A stretch of DNA of 64,000 nucleotides from Lacinutrix sp. Bg11-31 (GTDB taxonomy: Bacteria; Bacteroidota; Bacteroidia; Flavobacteriales; Flavobacteriaceae): assembly GCF_002831665.1 (NCBI RefSeq), contig NZ_CP025118.1, positions 2,542,001 through 2,606,000 on the forward strand, given 5' to 3'. Below the pieces are notes generated by a model. The model did not search any database, was not told where the DNA came from, and was given only the letters and a program-made list of their open reading frames with translations. A program made the translations under genes and the position numbers. The first letter of the stretch is position 1, and the number at the start of each line of letters is the position of its first letter. Positions 16,373 to 24,894 of this stretch are shown piece by piece.

Positions 16373-16406
16373 AAAAATCTCAGATCATAATTTGATCTGA
16401 GATTAT
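16373..16406 (-). terminator. Hairpin terminator downstream of ice-binding gene 2 (distal)
   Basis: Same sequence as 12512-12545: AATCTCAGATCA stem with a T-run on the minus strand. Confidence 0.7.
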
Positions 16407-16444
16407 AAAACTTATACAGTTTAAGGGTGTTGCCTAAAGAAAAT

Positions 16445-16476
16445 TAAAAAGCCACCAATTAAGGTGGCTTTTTAAA
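16445..16476 (-). terminator. Hairpin terminator downstream of ice-binding gene 2 (proximal)
   Basis: GCCACC-n6-GGTGGC with a flanking T-run, identical to that of copy 1. Confidence 0.85.
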
Positions 16477-16492
16477 ATTAAGTTTAAAAATT

Positions 16493-18661
16493 TTAGTTTT
16501 TAATTAATTTTGAAACATTGCTTTCACCATCACTACTATTTGTAATCATAATAAAATATACGCCTTGTTTTAGGTTATTTAAATTCTCAATACTTATTAA
16601 ACCGTTAACACTTTGAGATTTGTTATTTGAGATCACTCTTCCGTTTAAATCTAATAATTTAATTTCAAAAGAATCGTTATCAAAATCCGAAGATAAATGA
16701 ATTGAAATTCTATCATTAAATGGGTTTGGGTGAATTACAACATTTCTAATGCTATAATTATCAACACTTAAAGTAGTGTTGTCAAACGTAATATCTGGGT
16801 TTCCATCTACTGGAGTCGTATCTGTTACAATTCCAGAATTTTCATCTGATTCTGTTGCATTATCAATACCATCATTATCAAAATCATCCACACCGTCACT
16901 ATTACCATCACCATCTGTATCGAACAATAAAGGATCTGTACCAATTAACGCTTCATCTGCATCATTAATTCCGTCGCCATCATCGTCTGTATCTGTAATA
17001 TCTGGAGTTCCATCACTATCAGTGTCTACTCCATCTGTAATATCTGGGAATCCATCTGCTGGAGTCGTATCTGTTACAATTTCAGAATTTTCATCTGATT
17101 CTGTTGCATTATCAATACCATCATCATCAAAATCATCCACACCGTCACTATTACCATCACCATCTGTATCGATTAATAAAGGATCTGTACCAATTAACGC
17201 TTCATCAGCATCGTTAATTCCATCACCATCATCGTCTGTATCTGTGAAATCTGGAATTCCATCACCATCAGTGTCTAACAAAGGCGTAGAAGTAACACAT
17301 TCTGGATTAGTATAAAGTATAGCTGCATTAGTATTAACTGCACCTCCTGTAGAAAATTGTCGCCCTGCAAGAAACACATTCACTCCTGAGTTACAGGCTC
17401 CACCATGAGAAAGAAATGTTCCTTTTACAATAGAGTTTGCTCCTATATTAACTGCACCAGTGACAACACCAGCTCCTCCGATCCAAAAAATATTACAACG
17501 ACTAGCACCATTAGCTAAAATTACTTTTGATCCTGAAGCTACATTAAATGCACCCGCAAATCTCATAACAAATATTGCATCGCTATCTCCACCGCCATCA
17601 AGAGTAATTGTTCCTCCTAAAGATCCTGCTGCCATATCATAAACTCCAGCAGATAATGTTTCTCCTGCTCCAAAAGCTGCCGCATGCGTTCCTGTAACAG
17701 TCAAAGCCATAAGTGCAGTATAAGCATTGTCTAAATCTGCTGCTGCTGTTGCTGTAAGAGTACTTGGAGTCTCCTCATTTCCTATATGAATTCCAGTAGT
17801 ATAACCAGCTATAGTTCCTGAATTTGTACCAATATTACCATTAACTCCTGATATACCTGTGTTTGCCACATTACCAGCACTAGAAAAAAGCATAAAATCT
17901 GAAACAGATCCTAAAACATCAACAGCAGCGGCAGGAACACAGGCCGCTTCACAAAATATTTCAATTGCTGTTGTACAAGGTGGTTGAGATGCACTTGCAC
18001 CACCTGCAAGAGTTATTGCTCCAGCCGTGGTAAGCATTCTTCCTTCAAGAATAACGTTTGCCGCAAGACCAACAGCTCCTCCCTTTGAAAATAAGGTACC
18101 TTTTATATCGGCATCTGCAGCAACAGATATAGCTCCAGCAGCGATATAAAAAACATTACATGATTGTGTACCATTAGTTAAATTTACAATTGAATTTGCT
18201 CCAACTGTAAATGCTCCCGCAAATTTAATAACAAAAAAAGCGTCAGGATCTCCTCCTCCATCAAGATTAAGAATGGTTCCAACCGATCCAGCAGAAGCAA
18301 TTGAATATACTCCAGGAGTAAGCGTTTCACCAGCTCCAATAGCTCCAAATGCGGCAGCGTGAGTGTTAGGATAGTCAACAAAAAGATCGTTAAGGTGAAT
18401 ATACAATCTCATTAAATCTTTTCTAGCCTGGTCAGTTACAGCATCACCAATGTATTGGTCTCCGTTATTTCCTCCGCTTAAAGATCCAAAAAATGTACCG
18501 GAATCGCCATTAATGGTTCCTCCTGAGTTTGCAACACTTCCAGCACCTGTAAAACTTTCAAAAGTAGAAAGTATCCCTAGGTTTGCCGTTTGACTGAAAC
18601 TTATAGATGAAAACAGCAGTAGTAAAATAGTTGTAATCGAAAGTAATGTAATTTTTTTCAT
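16493..18661 (-). CDS. Secreted ice-binding protein, two DUF3494 domains, T9SS type A sorting domain (copy 2)
   Basis: 722 residues and, as far as I can compare by eye, identical to the product of 12632-14800: signal peptide, two DUF3494 ice-binding domains, Asp-rich calcium-binding repeats and a type A T9SS sorting domain. The open frame extends 19 codons further upstream (to 18718) through the 22-bp repeats, but the ATG at 18661 gives the same signal peptide as copy 1 and is the sensible start. The upstream region has nine 22-bp repeats against about three in copy 1, so expression could differ. The identity points to a recent duplication or ongoing gene conversion. Confidence 0.92.
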   Translation of the reverse strand: MKKITLLSITTILLLLFSSISFSQTANLGILSTFESFTGAGSVANSGGTINGDSGTFFGSLSGGNNGDQYIGDAVTDQARKDLMRLYIHLNDLFVDYPNTHAAAFGAIGAGETLTPGVYSIASAGSVGTILNLDGGGDPDAFFVIKFAGAFTVGANSIVNLTNGTQSCNVFYIAAGAISVAADADIKGTLFSKGGAVGLAANVILEGRMLTTAGAITLAGGASASQPPCTTAIEIFCEAACVPAAAVDVLGSVSDFMLFSSAGNVANTGISGVNGNIGTNSGTIAGYTTGIHIGNEETPSTLTATAAADLDNAYTALMALTVTGTHAAAFGAGETLSAGVYDMAAGSLGGTITLDGGGDSDAIFVMRFAGAFNVASGSKVILANGASRCNIFWIGGAGVVTGAVNIGANSIVKGTFLSHGGACNSGVNVFLAGRQFSTGGAVNTNAAILYTNPECVTSTPLLDTDGDGIPDFTDTDDDGDGINDADEALIGTDPLLIDTDGDGNSDGVDDFDDDGIDNATESDENSEIVTDTTPADGFPDITDGVDTDSDGTPDITDTDDDGDGINDADEALIGTDPLLFDTDGDGNSDGVDDFDNDGIDNATESDENSGIVTDTTPVDGNPDITFDNTTLSVDNYSIRNVVIHPNPFNDRISIHLSSDFDNDSFEIKLLDLNGRVISNNKSQSVNGLISIENLNNLKQGVYFIMITNSSDGESNVSKLIKN

Positions 18662-18685
18662 AATTAGGTAGTATTTAATTTGATT

Positions 18686-18880
18686 AATAATAGTATTCAT
18701 ATTAGGTAATAATAGCATTCATGTTAACTAATAATAGTGTCCATGTTAGGTAATAATAGTATTCATGTTAACTAATAATAGTGTCCATGTTTAGGTAATA
18801 ATAATATTCATGTTAACTAATAATAGTCTCCATGTTAGGTAATAATAGTATTCAAGCTGGTTAATAATAGTATCCTATTT
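18686..18880. repeat. 22-bp tandem repeat array upstream of ice-binding gene 2 (nine units)
   Basis: Nine units begin AATAATA at 22-23 bp spacing. Their tails alternate between TTCATGTTAACT and TCCATGTTAGGT, which makes a 44-bp higher-order unit in the middle. Copy 1 has only about three units. The array starts 25 bases upstream of the start codon and could lie in the promoter or 5' leader. Confidence 0.85.
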
Positions 18881-18984
18881 ATAACTATTATAATTTGGAA
18901 GTATCTAGAATTATGATACTTAAAGGAGTAATTTTTGCCAAATGTAAGTTTTTTCTTGACAAGAAACATTATATTATCTTTTAT

Positions 18985-19060
18985 TATTTATATTTAAAAG
19001 AAACTAGATTATTACTACTGCTGTTTTCATCTGTAAGTTTCAATATGAACAGTTTAGATT
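18985..19060 (+). pseudogene. Inverted relic of an ice-binding gene 5' end
   Basis: The plus strand encodes LLLLLFSSVSFNMNS, closely matching the signal-peptide region LLLLFSSISFSQ of the ice-binding protein at the DNA level (CTACTGCTGTTTTCATCTGTAAGTTTC against CTACTGCTGTTTTCATCTATAAGTTTC). It is in the opposite orientation to the two intact genes. Downstream the match ends. The 77-codon frame at 18895-19128 is not a real gene. Confidence 0.6.
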
Positions 19061-19160
19061 GTTGGTTGAAGTTACGTTGTTGTTTCCTTGTCCTACAATT
19101 CACTCATCTTCTACTACATTACTACTAAATGGTCCTCCATAGTTTTGAGTAATTTTCTAC

Positions 19161-19628
19161 TATCCTGAATTAAGGCTATATAACTAAAAAACAACTATTT
19201 AAAAAAACGACAAAATAATTAGGCGTTACAGCGAACCTTTAAAATTAAATATTTTAGCCGAACTTAGTACTAGATAACATAGAAAACGAGAACTTTTCAA
19301 ATTCTTTTTTATTGCACCTACAACAATTAATGTATGTATTAAAAATACAATCGTAAATACCTAATGAACATGAGAGTTAAAGTGTAAACTAAAGACAAAA
19401 AGCCTAGAATTAAAGCACTTCAAAAAGAGATTGAACAGCTTAAAAAGCTTTCATAAAAAAAATCTAGACACCATAGTTTTAGACTATAGATCTTTTGTGG
19501 AACTAAAAAAAAGCTAAAGAGAAATCTAAGGGATTTGCTTCTTTAACTACTATACCTAAATTGTTTTGAACTTAAACGTGATGCGTATTATAAATACAAA
19601 TCTAGAACTGATAAACGTTTAGATCTAG
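19161..19628 (+). mobile_element. Decayed IS3-family element (5' half)
   Basis: Starts with TATCCTGAATTAAGGCTATA, the terminal repeat of the IS3 element at 5384. It continues through orfA and the start of orfB with many stops and indels, to AAACGTTTAGA. It retains GAACTAAAAAAAAGCTAAAG and AAAGAGAAATCTAAGGGA where the other copy carries nonsense codons. The 3' half is missing. Confidence 0.8.
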
Positions 19629-19724
19629 ATGGCTCCTTCAGAATAAAGACTAAAATTAAAAAACTAGTTTTGTTTTTATCTATTTGTTTTTGACTTTTAA
19701 ACAAGAATATTAAGAAACACTCTT

Positions 19725-20402
19725 CTAAAAAACCTCATACAATGTTGTTACAATTTCACCTTTAAATTCAGGTAAGCTAACAGTTAATAATGATTTCTCC
19801 GCTTTTACCTTAAAATTAAATGGTGCTTCTAATAAGTTTAAACCGCTTTGTTTTTTTAATCTAATGCCTTGACCAGAAATAATATCTTTATTCGGAATAA
19901 ACGTTCCTTGCGGTAAATGCTCAGTAATAATAACGTACTTATACACCTTAAGTTTCGAGATAAGGCTTTGCACTTCTGTATTCGATACATGTTGCAAAAC
20001 TTGCCTTAATAAAACACAATCCCCAGAAGGTAAATTATCTATAGCAATATCCAAACACTGGAATTCTAGGCTTTCTGCTTTAAATTGCTCTTTATTGTGT
20101 TTTATAAGATCTAGGACTACATCTACTGCAATATATTGCTTGGTATGGTTTACTAATTGTTTTCCTATATTAAAATCTCCACAACCTAAATCGCATACAG
20201 TAAGAGGTTTTTTAAAGGAGGTTAAAAAGGATGTTAATACGTCAATATATGGGTTTACTACATCTGGATGATGTGATCCTAAACCAGAATAAAAACGAGC
20301 TTCGTTACTTCCCCAAAGGTTCATTTTATAAACCTGCTCCATAGCGTCCTTAGTTGGCCAGGGCTTCTTTACTCTTTTTGGTTTATTTTCCTTAATATTC
20401 AT
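19725..20402 (-). CDS. Class I SAM-dependent methyltransferase
   Basis: 225 residues. Motif I VCDLGCGDFNIGKQL binds S-adenosylmethionine, followed by the acidic motif II (YIAVDVVLDLI) and a motif IV-like CVLLRQVLQHVSN, where QVLQHV replaces the usual D/N-PPxxH. The N-terminal segment (PWPTKDAMEQVYKMNLWG) is typical of a small Bacteroidota group. No signal peptide; cytoplasmic. The substrate is not evident. It is the last gene of the minus-strand gldE-gldD run, 52 bases after gldD, and may be co-transcribed. Downstream is IS3 debris. Confidence 0.8.
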   Translation of the reverse strand: MNIKENKPKRVKKPWPTKDAMEQVYKMNLWGSNEARFYSGLGSHHPDVVNPYIDVLTSFLTSFKKPLTVCDLGCGDFNIGKQLVNHTKQYIAVDVVLDLIKHNKEQFKAESLEFQCLDIAIDNLPSGDCVLLRQVLQHVSNTEVQSLISKLKVYKYVIITEHLPQGTFIPNKDIISGQGIRLKKQSGLNLLEAPFNFKVKAEKSLLTVSLPEFKGEIVTTLYEVF

Positions 20403-20454
20403 CTACGCTCTATTGGCAAACCACAAACTAGATTGATAATTAAAAGTTAGCGTT

Positions 20455-21045
20455 TTATTTCCTCCACTCTAAACTTTCCATAATTCTCATAATATCCTTT
20501 TGCAAATAGTTGGCAGCAGGTAAAATAGAATCGTAATTTGGCTTAGCATAGAAATAGAGAGAACCTGTAATAAAATGATTAATACTATCGGTTACATAAA
20601 ACTGCGATTGTGATGCAGCATTGCCACCAACATTGTAAAACATGCCGTAAACTCTACGTTCTGGATTTTCGTATACAATTCCATCTATAGCATCTGCTTT
20701 TTGCGTATGCTCTTCTGTAAAATTTTGAGCGTTTATTAAAAAGGTTCTTAACAACTTCTCATCTTTATCAATCGCTTTATAAGTAATATAAATTGTGCCT
20801 TTAAGATTGGGGTACTCTATATTAATACCATAACTAGTAGTTTCGCCTTTAAGTGTTTTAGTTCTCAAGTTTTTGCCTAATGCATTACGATCGAAGGTAA
20901 AAGGCATTTTTGTAATGTCTTCGGTTTTATATATTGCTTCAGGATATTCTAAAGCTAGGTAAGCTTTGGGTTTTGGTCTTGGGTCATCGTTGCAACTTAT
21001 TATAATTACTAATGTTACAAGGAGAAATAATATTTTTTGTTTCAT
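20455..21045 (-). CDS. gldD: Gliding motility lipoprotein GldD
   Basis: 196 residues from the ATG at 21045. The longer frame (to 21075) runs through a REP-like repeat and would put ten charged residues before the signal, so it is rejected. Lipobox IIISC gives a lipoprotein anchored in the envelope. The mature part shows GldD landmarks: RPKPKAYLALEYPEA near the start, PNLKGTIYITYK, FTEEHTQKADAI, GGNAASQSQFYVTD, HFITGSLYF and a C-terminal MESLEWRK. GldD is required for gliding and T9SS function in Flavobacterium johnsoniae. It follows gldE by 48 bases; mutY-ssb-gldE-gldD is the order usual in Flavobacteriia. Confidence 0.93.
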   Translation of the reverse strand: MKQKILFLLVTLVIIISCNDDPRPKPKAYLALEYPEAIYKTEDITKMPFTFDRNALGKNLRTKTLKGETTSYGINIEYPNLKGTIYITYKAIDKDEKLLRTFLINAQNFTEEHTQKADAIDGIVYENPERRVYGMFYNVGGNAASQSQFYVTDSINHFITGSLYFYAKPNYDSILPAANYLQKDIMRIMESLEWRK

Positions 21046-21093
21046 ATAAGATAGTTCTCGACTGCGCTCGAACAAGCTAAGACTGCTTGAGGT

Positions 21094-22398
21094 TTATGGT
21101 ATCGTGACTTTTACACGTTTAATTCGTTTTTTATCTAAAGCTTCTATAGTAAAAACATAGTTTTCGAAATTTATTTTACTCGCTTGCCTTGGGAAGCTTC
21201 CTGAGATTTCTAAAATAAATCCTGCAAGTGTTTCGGCTTCACCTTTTTTACCTTCAAAAATGGTTTCTGCTTCAAGCTTTAAAATTTTATAAAAGTCTTT
21301 TAAAGCTGTTTTTCCTTCAAAAACATAATTGTTATCGTCTAGTTTAGAATAATGGACATCTTCGTCATCAAACTCATCGCTAATATCTCCAACTATTTCT
21401 TCAATTATATCCTCTAAAGAAACCAAACCAGAGGTTCCTCCATACTCGTCTACAACCACAGCTAAATGCACTTTCTTTTCTTGAAACTCAGACATTAAAT
21501 CGTCTAACTTCTTGTTTTCAGGTACAAAAAATGGTGCACGAAGTAAGGTTGTCCAATCAAAATCTTTTGTATCGATATGTGGTAATAAATCTTTTACATA
21601 TAAAATACCTTCAATAGTATCTACATTGTCTTTAAAAACTGGAATTCTAGAATACCCATTAGAGGTTATTTCCTTTATAATATCGTTATACGATTGCTCT
21701 ATATTTAAAGCAAAAATATCTAGTCGAGGTCGCATAACCTGCTTTGTATCTGTATTACCAAAAGAAACAATTCCTCTTAGTATTTTGTGCTCTTCTTGAG
21801 TGGTATCTTCATCGCTAGTAAGTTCTAAAGCTTGCGATAATTGGTCGACACTAAGGTTAGATTTCTGCTTTCCTAATTTATTATGAATACCAAGTGTTAT
21901 TGCGCGCATTGGTAAACTTATAGGTGAAAAAACAAAATCTAATACTTTTAATGGATACGCCATAAAAGACGCAAACTTTAAATTATTTCTACTAGCATAT
22001 ACTTTTGGTAAAATCTCTCCAAAAAGTAATATTAAAAAGGTAACTACTACTACTTCTACAACAAATTTTACAACCGTATTAGTAATACTTTGAAACATGT
22101 AATTACCAAGAAATGCAAAGAGAATTACAATGCCAATATTTATAAAATTATTGGCTACTAATATCGTTGCTAATAATTTTTTTGGTCGTTCTAATAATTT
22201 ATTAATTATCTGAATTGCTTTACTAGACTGCAACTCCTCTTGCTCTAAATCTGTTCTGGTTAAAGAGAATAATGCTACTTCTGCTCCAGAAATTAATGCT
22301 GAAAAAAATAGCAATACAAAAAGCAAAACAAAGCCAGAGATTAAAGAAAAATCTATTGCTAAAAAATGTATTAATAAACTCGTGGGTTCAGGGTCCAA
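21094..22398 (-). CDS. gldE: Gliding motility-associated protein GldE (CNNM/CorC family)
   Basis: 434 residues. The N-terminal DUF21/CNNM membrane domain (about 15-195) has three to four helices and ISGAEVALFSLTRTDLE. A CBS pair follows (about 215-340, with VMRPRLDIFAL and VVDEYGGTSGLVSLEDIIEEIVGDI), and a CorC_HlyC domain forms the C-terminus. The family includes Mg/Co transport-related proteins; GldE is the paralogue linked to gldD and overexpression of it partly suppresses gldB mutants in F. johnsoniae (family knowledge). It lies 16 bases after ssb and 48 before gldD on the same strand, so co-transcription is likely. Confidence 0.93.
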   Translation of the reverse strand: MDPEPTSLLIHFLAIDFSLISGFVLLFVLLFFSALISGAEVALFSLTRTDLEQEELQSSKAIQIINKLLERPKKLLATILVANNFINIGIVILFAFLGNYMFQSITNTVVKFVVEVVVVTFLILLFGEILPKVYASRNNLKFASFMAYPLKVLDFVFSPISLPMRAITLGIHNKLGKQKSNLSVDQLSQALELTSDEDTTQEEHKILRGIVSFGNTDTKQVMRPRLDIFALNIEQSYNDIIKEITSNGYSRIPVFKDNVDTIEGILYVKDLLPHIDTKDFDWTTLLRAPFFVPENKKLDDLMSEFQEKKVHLAVVVDEYGGTSGLVSLEDIIEEIVGDISDEFDDEDVHYSKLDDNNYVFEGKTALKDFYKILKLEAETIFEGKKGEAETLAGFILEISGSFPRQASKINFENYVFTIEALDKKRIKRVKVTIP

Positions 22399-22414
22399 TG
22401 CTTATAAATTAAGA

Positions 22415-22858
22415 TTAAAATGGTAAATCGTCATCACTAGCAGCTTTTCCTGCAGTTTCCGGATTGTTTTCCACCTGTTTTTGTGGTTGTGCAGTTTGCA
22501 CAGCAGCAGCTTGACTATCTTTTTTTGTAGTTAAAAAAGTAAAATCGGTAGCTTGAATTTCTGTACTGTAACGATCGTTACCCGTTTCGTCTTGCCATTT
22601 TCTAGTTTTAATTCTTCCTTCGATATATACTTTATCACCTTTGGTTAGGTACTTTTCACAAATCTCTGCAGCTTTATTTCTTAAAACAATATTATGCCAT
22701 TCTACAGTAGTAACACGCTCGTTTGTAGTTTTGTTAGTATAGGTTTCGTTTGTTGCTAACGGAAATCGCCCAACACAGCCACCACCTTCGAAATAGTGCA
22801 TTTTAACTTCATCTCCCAAATGCCCAATTAGCATCACTTTATTTAACGTTCCTGCCAT
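22415..22858 (-). CDS. ssb: Single-stranded DNA-binding protein
   Basis: 147 residues. An OB fold (about 1-110) begins MAGTLNKVMLIGHLGDEVKM and has TTVEWHNIVL and KGDKVYIEGRIKTRKWQD. A Gln/Ala-rich linker leads to the acidic tip DDDLPF, which recruits repair and replication partners. Normal length for the family. It coats single-stranded DNA as a tetramer in replication, recombination and repair. It lies between mutY (193 bases upstream) and gldE (16 bases downstream) on the same strand. Confidence 0.96.
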   Translation of the reverse strand: MAGTLNKVMLIGHLGDEVKMHYFEGGGCVGRFPLATNETYTNKTTNERVTTVEWHNIVLRNKAAEICEKYLTKGDKVYIEGRIKTRKWQDETGNDRYSTEIQATDFTFLTTKKDSQAAAVQTAQPQKQVENNPETAGKAASDDDLPF

Positions 22859-23051
22859 ATTATTATTTAATTACACTGCAAAATTACATTTTTACCTATT
22901 GATAAACTTAAATATACTCAAAACATTTAGGCTTTTGAAGAATTTAATGCATTTATTTTTTCTTTTATCAAGGCATAAACTTTCAAATATAGCCCGTATT
23001 AACTTCTCTAATTTTAACTAAGAAAAAGAAAGGCTAATTTATCTTAAATAA

Positions 23052-24092
23052 CTAAAAATTAAATTTTTCTATAAAATTACCTATTAATATTGGCACAGGA
23101 AAGTTGGTTATTTTATCTACGGAAACACCTTCCGGAAACTTTTTATTTGTTGTAACAATCCAAAACTTAGTAAATAAATGTTGATGAGAGAGTTTGTGTA
23201 TAATATCGTCTTCATTATATAAAGACACACTAAAATTTTTATTTTCTAATATCGAAAAGCCCTTCAGTTCTTTTTCAATTTCTGTTATTTCTGAAGGTTT
23301 TAATGTTTCAATTAAAGGAAACTGATACAGATTTTGCCAAATACCTTTGCCTTCTCTTTTTTCAAGAATCGTTTTTTGATCTGATGATAACATCACAATA
23401 AAATTGAAGTATTTTTTCTTCACCTTTAAACTTTTCAGCTTAACTGGTAAATCGCCTATACTCTCTTTTTGAAGCGCAACACACTTGTTATTAAATGGGC
23501 AAACACTACAATCTGGATTCTTAGGCTTGCATTGTATAGCACCAAACTCCATAATAGCTTGATTAAATGTTGCCGGCTTTTTTTTATCTATAAGTTCTTG
23601 TGCTAAGGCTTTAAACTCTTTAAAACCTTTACCTGTATTAATAGGTGTGGAAATACCATAAATTCTAGATAACGCACGATAGACATTACCATCTACAACT
23701 GCTGTTTTTTCATTAAAACAAATTGAAGCAATTGCACTTGCAGTATAATCGCCAACTCCTTTTAACTTTATTATCTCATTATGTGTATTAGGAAACGTTC
23801 CATTTAACTCTTCTACTATATATTTTGCCGAAGCATGTAAATTTCTGGCTCTAGAATAATAACCTAAGCCTTGCCAAAGTTTTAAAATTTGAGATTCTTG
23901 GGCATTAGCTAAATCAAAAACAGTTGGGTATTTAGTGGTAAATGCGACGTAATATGGAAGCCCTTGAGCAACTTGTGTTTGTTGTAAGATGATTTCCGAC
24001 AGCCAAATAAAGTATGGATTTGTAGTGTTGCGCCATGGTAAACCCCTCTTATTTACTGAGTACCAAGTGATTAGTTTTTTTGTTATATTCAT
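23052..24092 (-). CDS. mutY: A/G-specific adenine glycosylase MutY
   Basis: 346 residues. HhH-GPD fold with catalytic Glu33 (LSEIILQQTQV), helix-hairpin-helix LKGVGDYTASAIAS and Asp134 in AVVDGNVYRALSR. A 4Fe-4S loop has Cys188, Cys195, Cys198 and Cys204 (C-x6-C-x2-C-x5-C). The C-terminal NUDIX-like domain (about 225-340) recognises 8-oxoG. It removes adenine mispaired with 8-oxoguanine. It is divergent from the HU gene across 137 bases and heads the ssb-gldE-gldD run. Confidence 0.96.
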   Translation of the reverse strand: MNITKKLITWYSVNKRGLPWRNTTNPYFIWLSEIILQQTQVAQGLPYYVAFTTKYPTVFDLANAQESQILKLWQGLGYYSRARNLHASAKYIVEELNGTFPNTHNEIIKLKGVGDYTASAIASICFNEKTAVVDGNVYRALSRIYGISTPINTGKGFKEFKALAQELIDKKKPATFNQAIMEFGAIQCKPKNPDCSVCPFNNKCVALQKESIGDLPVKLKSLKVKKKYFNFIVMLSSDQKTILEKREGKGIWQNLYQFPLIETLKPSEITEIEKELKGFSILENKNFSVSLYNEDDIIHKLSHQHLFTKFWIVTTNKKFPEGVSVDKITNFPVPILIGNFIEKFNF

Positions 24093-24154
24093 TTATCCTA
24101 TAAAATTCACAAACAAAAGTAATTCTTTATAGCATTAAATTTTAATGAATTAGG

Positions 24155-24187
24155 TTTGAAATATTGAATATTTAATCCCTATATTTG
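24155..24187 (+). promoter_or_regulatory. Bacteroidota-type promoter of the HU gene
   Basis: TTTG (24155-24158), 21 bases, TATATTTG (24180-24187) fits the -33 TTTG / -7 TAnnTTTG consensus of Bacteroidota primary sigma factor. It is 42 bases before the chosen ATG. Confidence 0.7.
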
Positions 24188-24229
24188 CCAACCCTTAAGA
24201 ATAGTAATAACACAAACAAGAGAAAGACA

Positions 24230-24520
24230 ATGACTAAAGCTGATTTAGTATCAAAAATTTCTGAGAAATTAGGAATTGAAAAAGGAGACGTTCAAGCGAC
24301 TGTAGAAACATTCATGGAAGAAGTAAAAACATCTTTAGAAGGTGGTGATAATGTTTATTTACGTGGTTTTGGAAGTTTTATAATTAAAAAGAGAGCTGAG
24401 AAGACAGGTAGAAATATTTCAAAAAATACGACTATTAAAATTCCAGCACATAACATACCAGCATTTAAACCTGCAAAAGTATTTGTAGAAGGTGTAAAAA
24501 CTAATGTTGACGTAAAGTAA
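24230..24520 (+). CDS. HU-family DNA-binding protein
   Basis: 96 residues from the ATG at 24230. The upstream in-frame extension to 24185 overlaps the promoter and is rejected. HU/IHF fold: MTKADLVSKISEKLG, then VETFMEEVKTSLEGGDNVYLRGFGSFIIKKR, and the DNA-binding arm RAEKTGRNISKNTTIKIPAHNIPAFKPAK, with the conserved proline that intercalates into DNA. A nucleoid protein acting as a dimer. A 30-residue basic protein gene follows 42 bases downstream, and the divergent mutY lies upstream. Confidence 0.95.
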   Translation: MTKADLVSKISEKLGIEKGDVQATVETFMEEVKTSLEGGDNVYLRGFGSFIIKKRAEKTGRNISKNTTIKIPAHNIPAFKPAKVFVEGVKTNVDVK

Positions 24521-24562
24521 TTACAACATAAAACGAATTATTAATTTAAAACCAGACATCTT

Positions 24563-24655
24563 ATGCCAAGCGGTAAAAAAAGAAAGAGACACAAGGTTGC
24601 AACGCATAAGCGTAAAAAAAGAAGACGTGCTAACCGTCACAAAAAGAAGAAGTAA
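24563..24655 (+). CDS. 30-residue extremely basic small protein
   Basis: Starts at ATG 24563 with MPSGKKRKRHKVATHKRKK and ends HKKKK before the TAA. More than two thirds of residues are Lys, Arg or His, with no acidic residue. It lies between HU and RNase G and is followed within 3 bases by a strong terminator, so the HU-small protein transcript ends here. Small size and charge suggest an RNA- or DNA-binding component, for example a ribosomal protein; Flavobacterium ribosomes contain a protein named bL38, but I cannot confirm that this is it. Too short for ordinary gene finders. Confidence 0.75.
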   Translation: MPSGKKRKRHKVATHKRKKRRRANRHKKKK

Positions 24656-24657
24656 TT

Positions 24658-24688
24658 CAAAAAAGTAGTTTTTATAACTACTTTTTTG
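24658..24688 (+). terminator. Intrinsic terminator after the small basic protein gene
   Basis: AAAAGTAGTT-n5-AACTACTTTTTT: a 10-bp stem with a T-run, three bases after the stop codon. Confidence 0.85.
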
Positions 24689-24894
24689 GTTTATTAGAAA
24701 CAACGTTCTTTGAAAACGAACTTAACTATAAACATGTAAAAACCTTGCGTGTAGTATAAGTTCTTCGGATTTTTATTAAAAAATCCTGTGAATGTCTTAT
24801 TTATTTAAGACATCCTGTTTGGTAAAATTTACCAAACAAAATAATGTATAATCCATCTGTTATACCTAGTGTATAATAGATTAAAATTAACAGT

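Larger units (their letters stand above)
12180..18921. repeat. Tandem duplication unit carrying the ice-binding protein gene
   Basis: Unit 1 is about 12180-14939 and unit 2 about 14940-18921. Each consists of a piece of the TamL relic, terminator hairpins, the ice-binding gene, and the 22-bp repeats ending GAATTATGATACTT. Genes and terminators are offset by 3861 bp. Unit 2 is longer because of the IS256-type insertion (15086-16191) and more 22-bp repeats. The coding copies look identical, whereas the flanks differ by scattered substitutions. Confidence 0.85.

Noticed and set aside
18662..18718. N-terminal 19-residue extension of ice-binding protein 2
   Set aside because: It is encoded by the repeat array and absent in copy 1; the ATG at 18661 gives the proper signal peptide.
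18686..18880. 22-bp repeats considered as a CRISPR array
   Set aside because: The repeats are contiguous with a 22-23 bp period and no unique spacers, AT-rich, not palindromic, and no cas genes are nearby.
18895..19128. 77-codon plus-strand open frame as a gene
   Set aside because: It is a chance frame across an inverted scrap of the ice-binding gene signal region.
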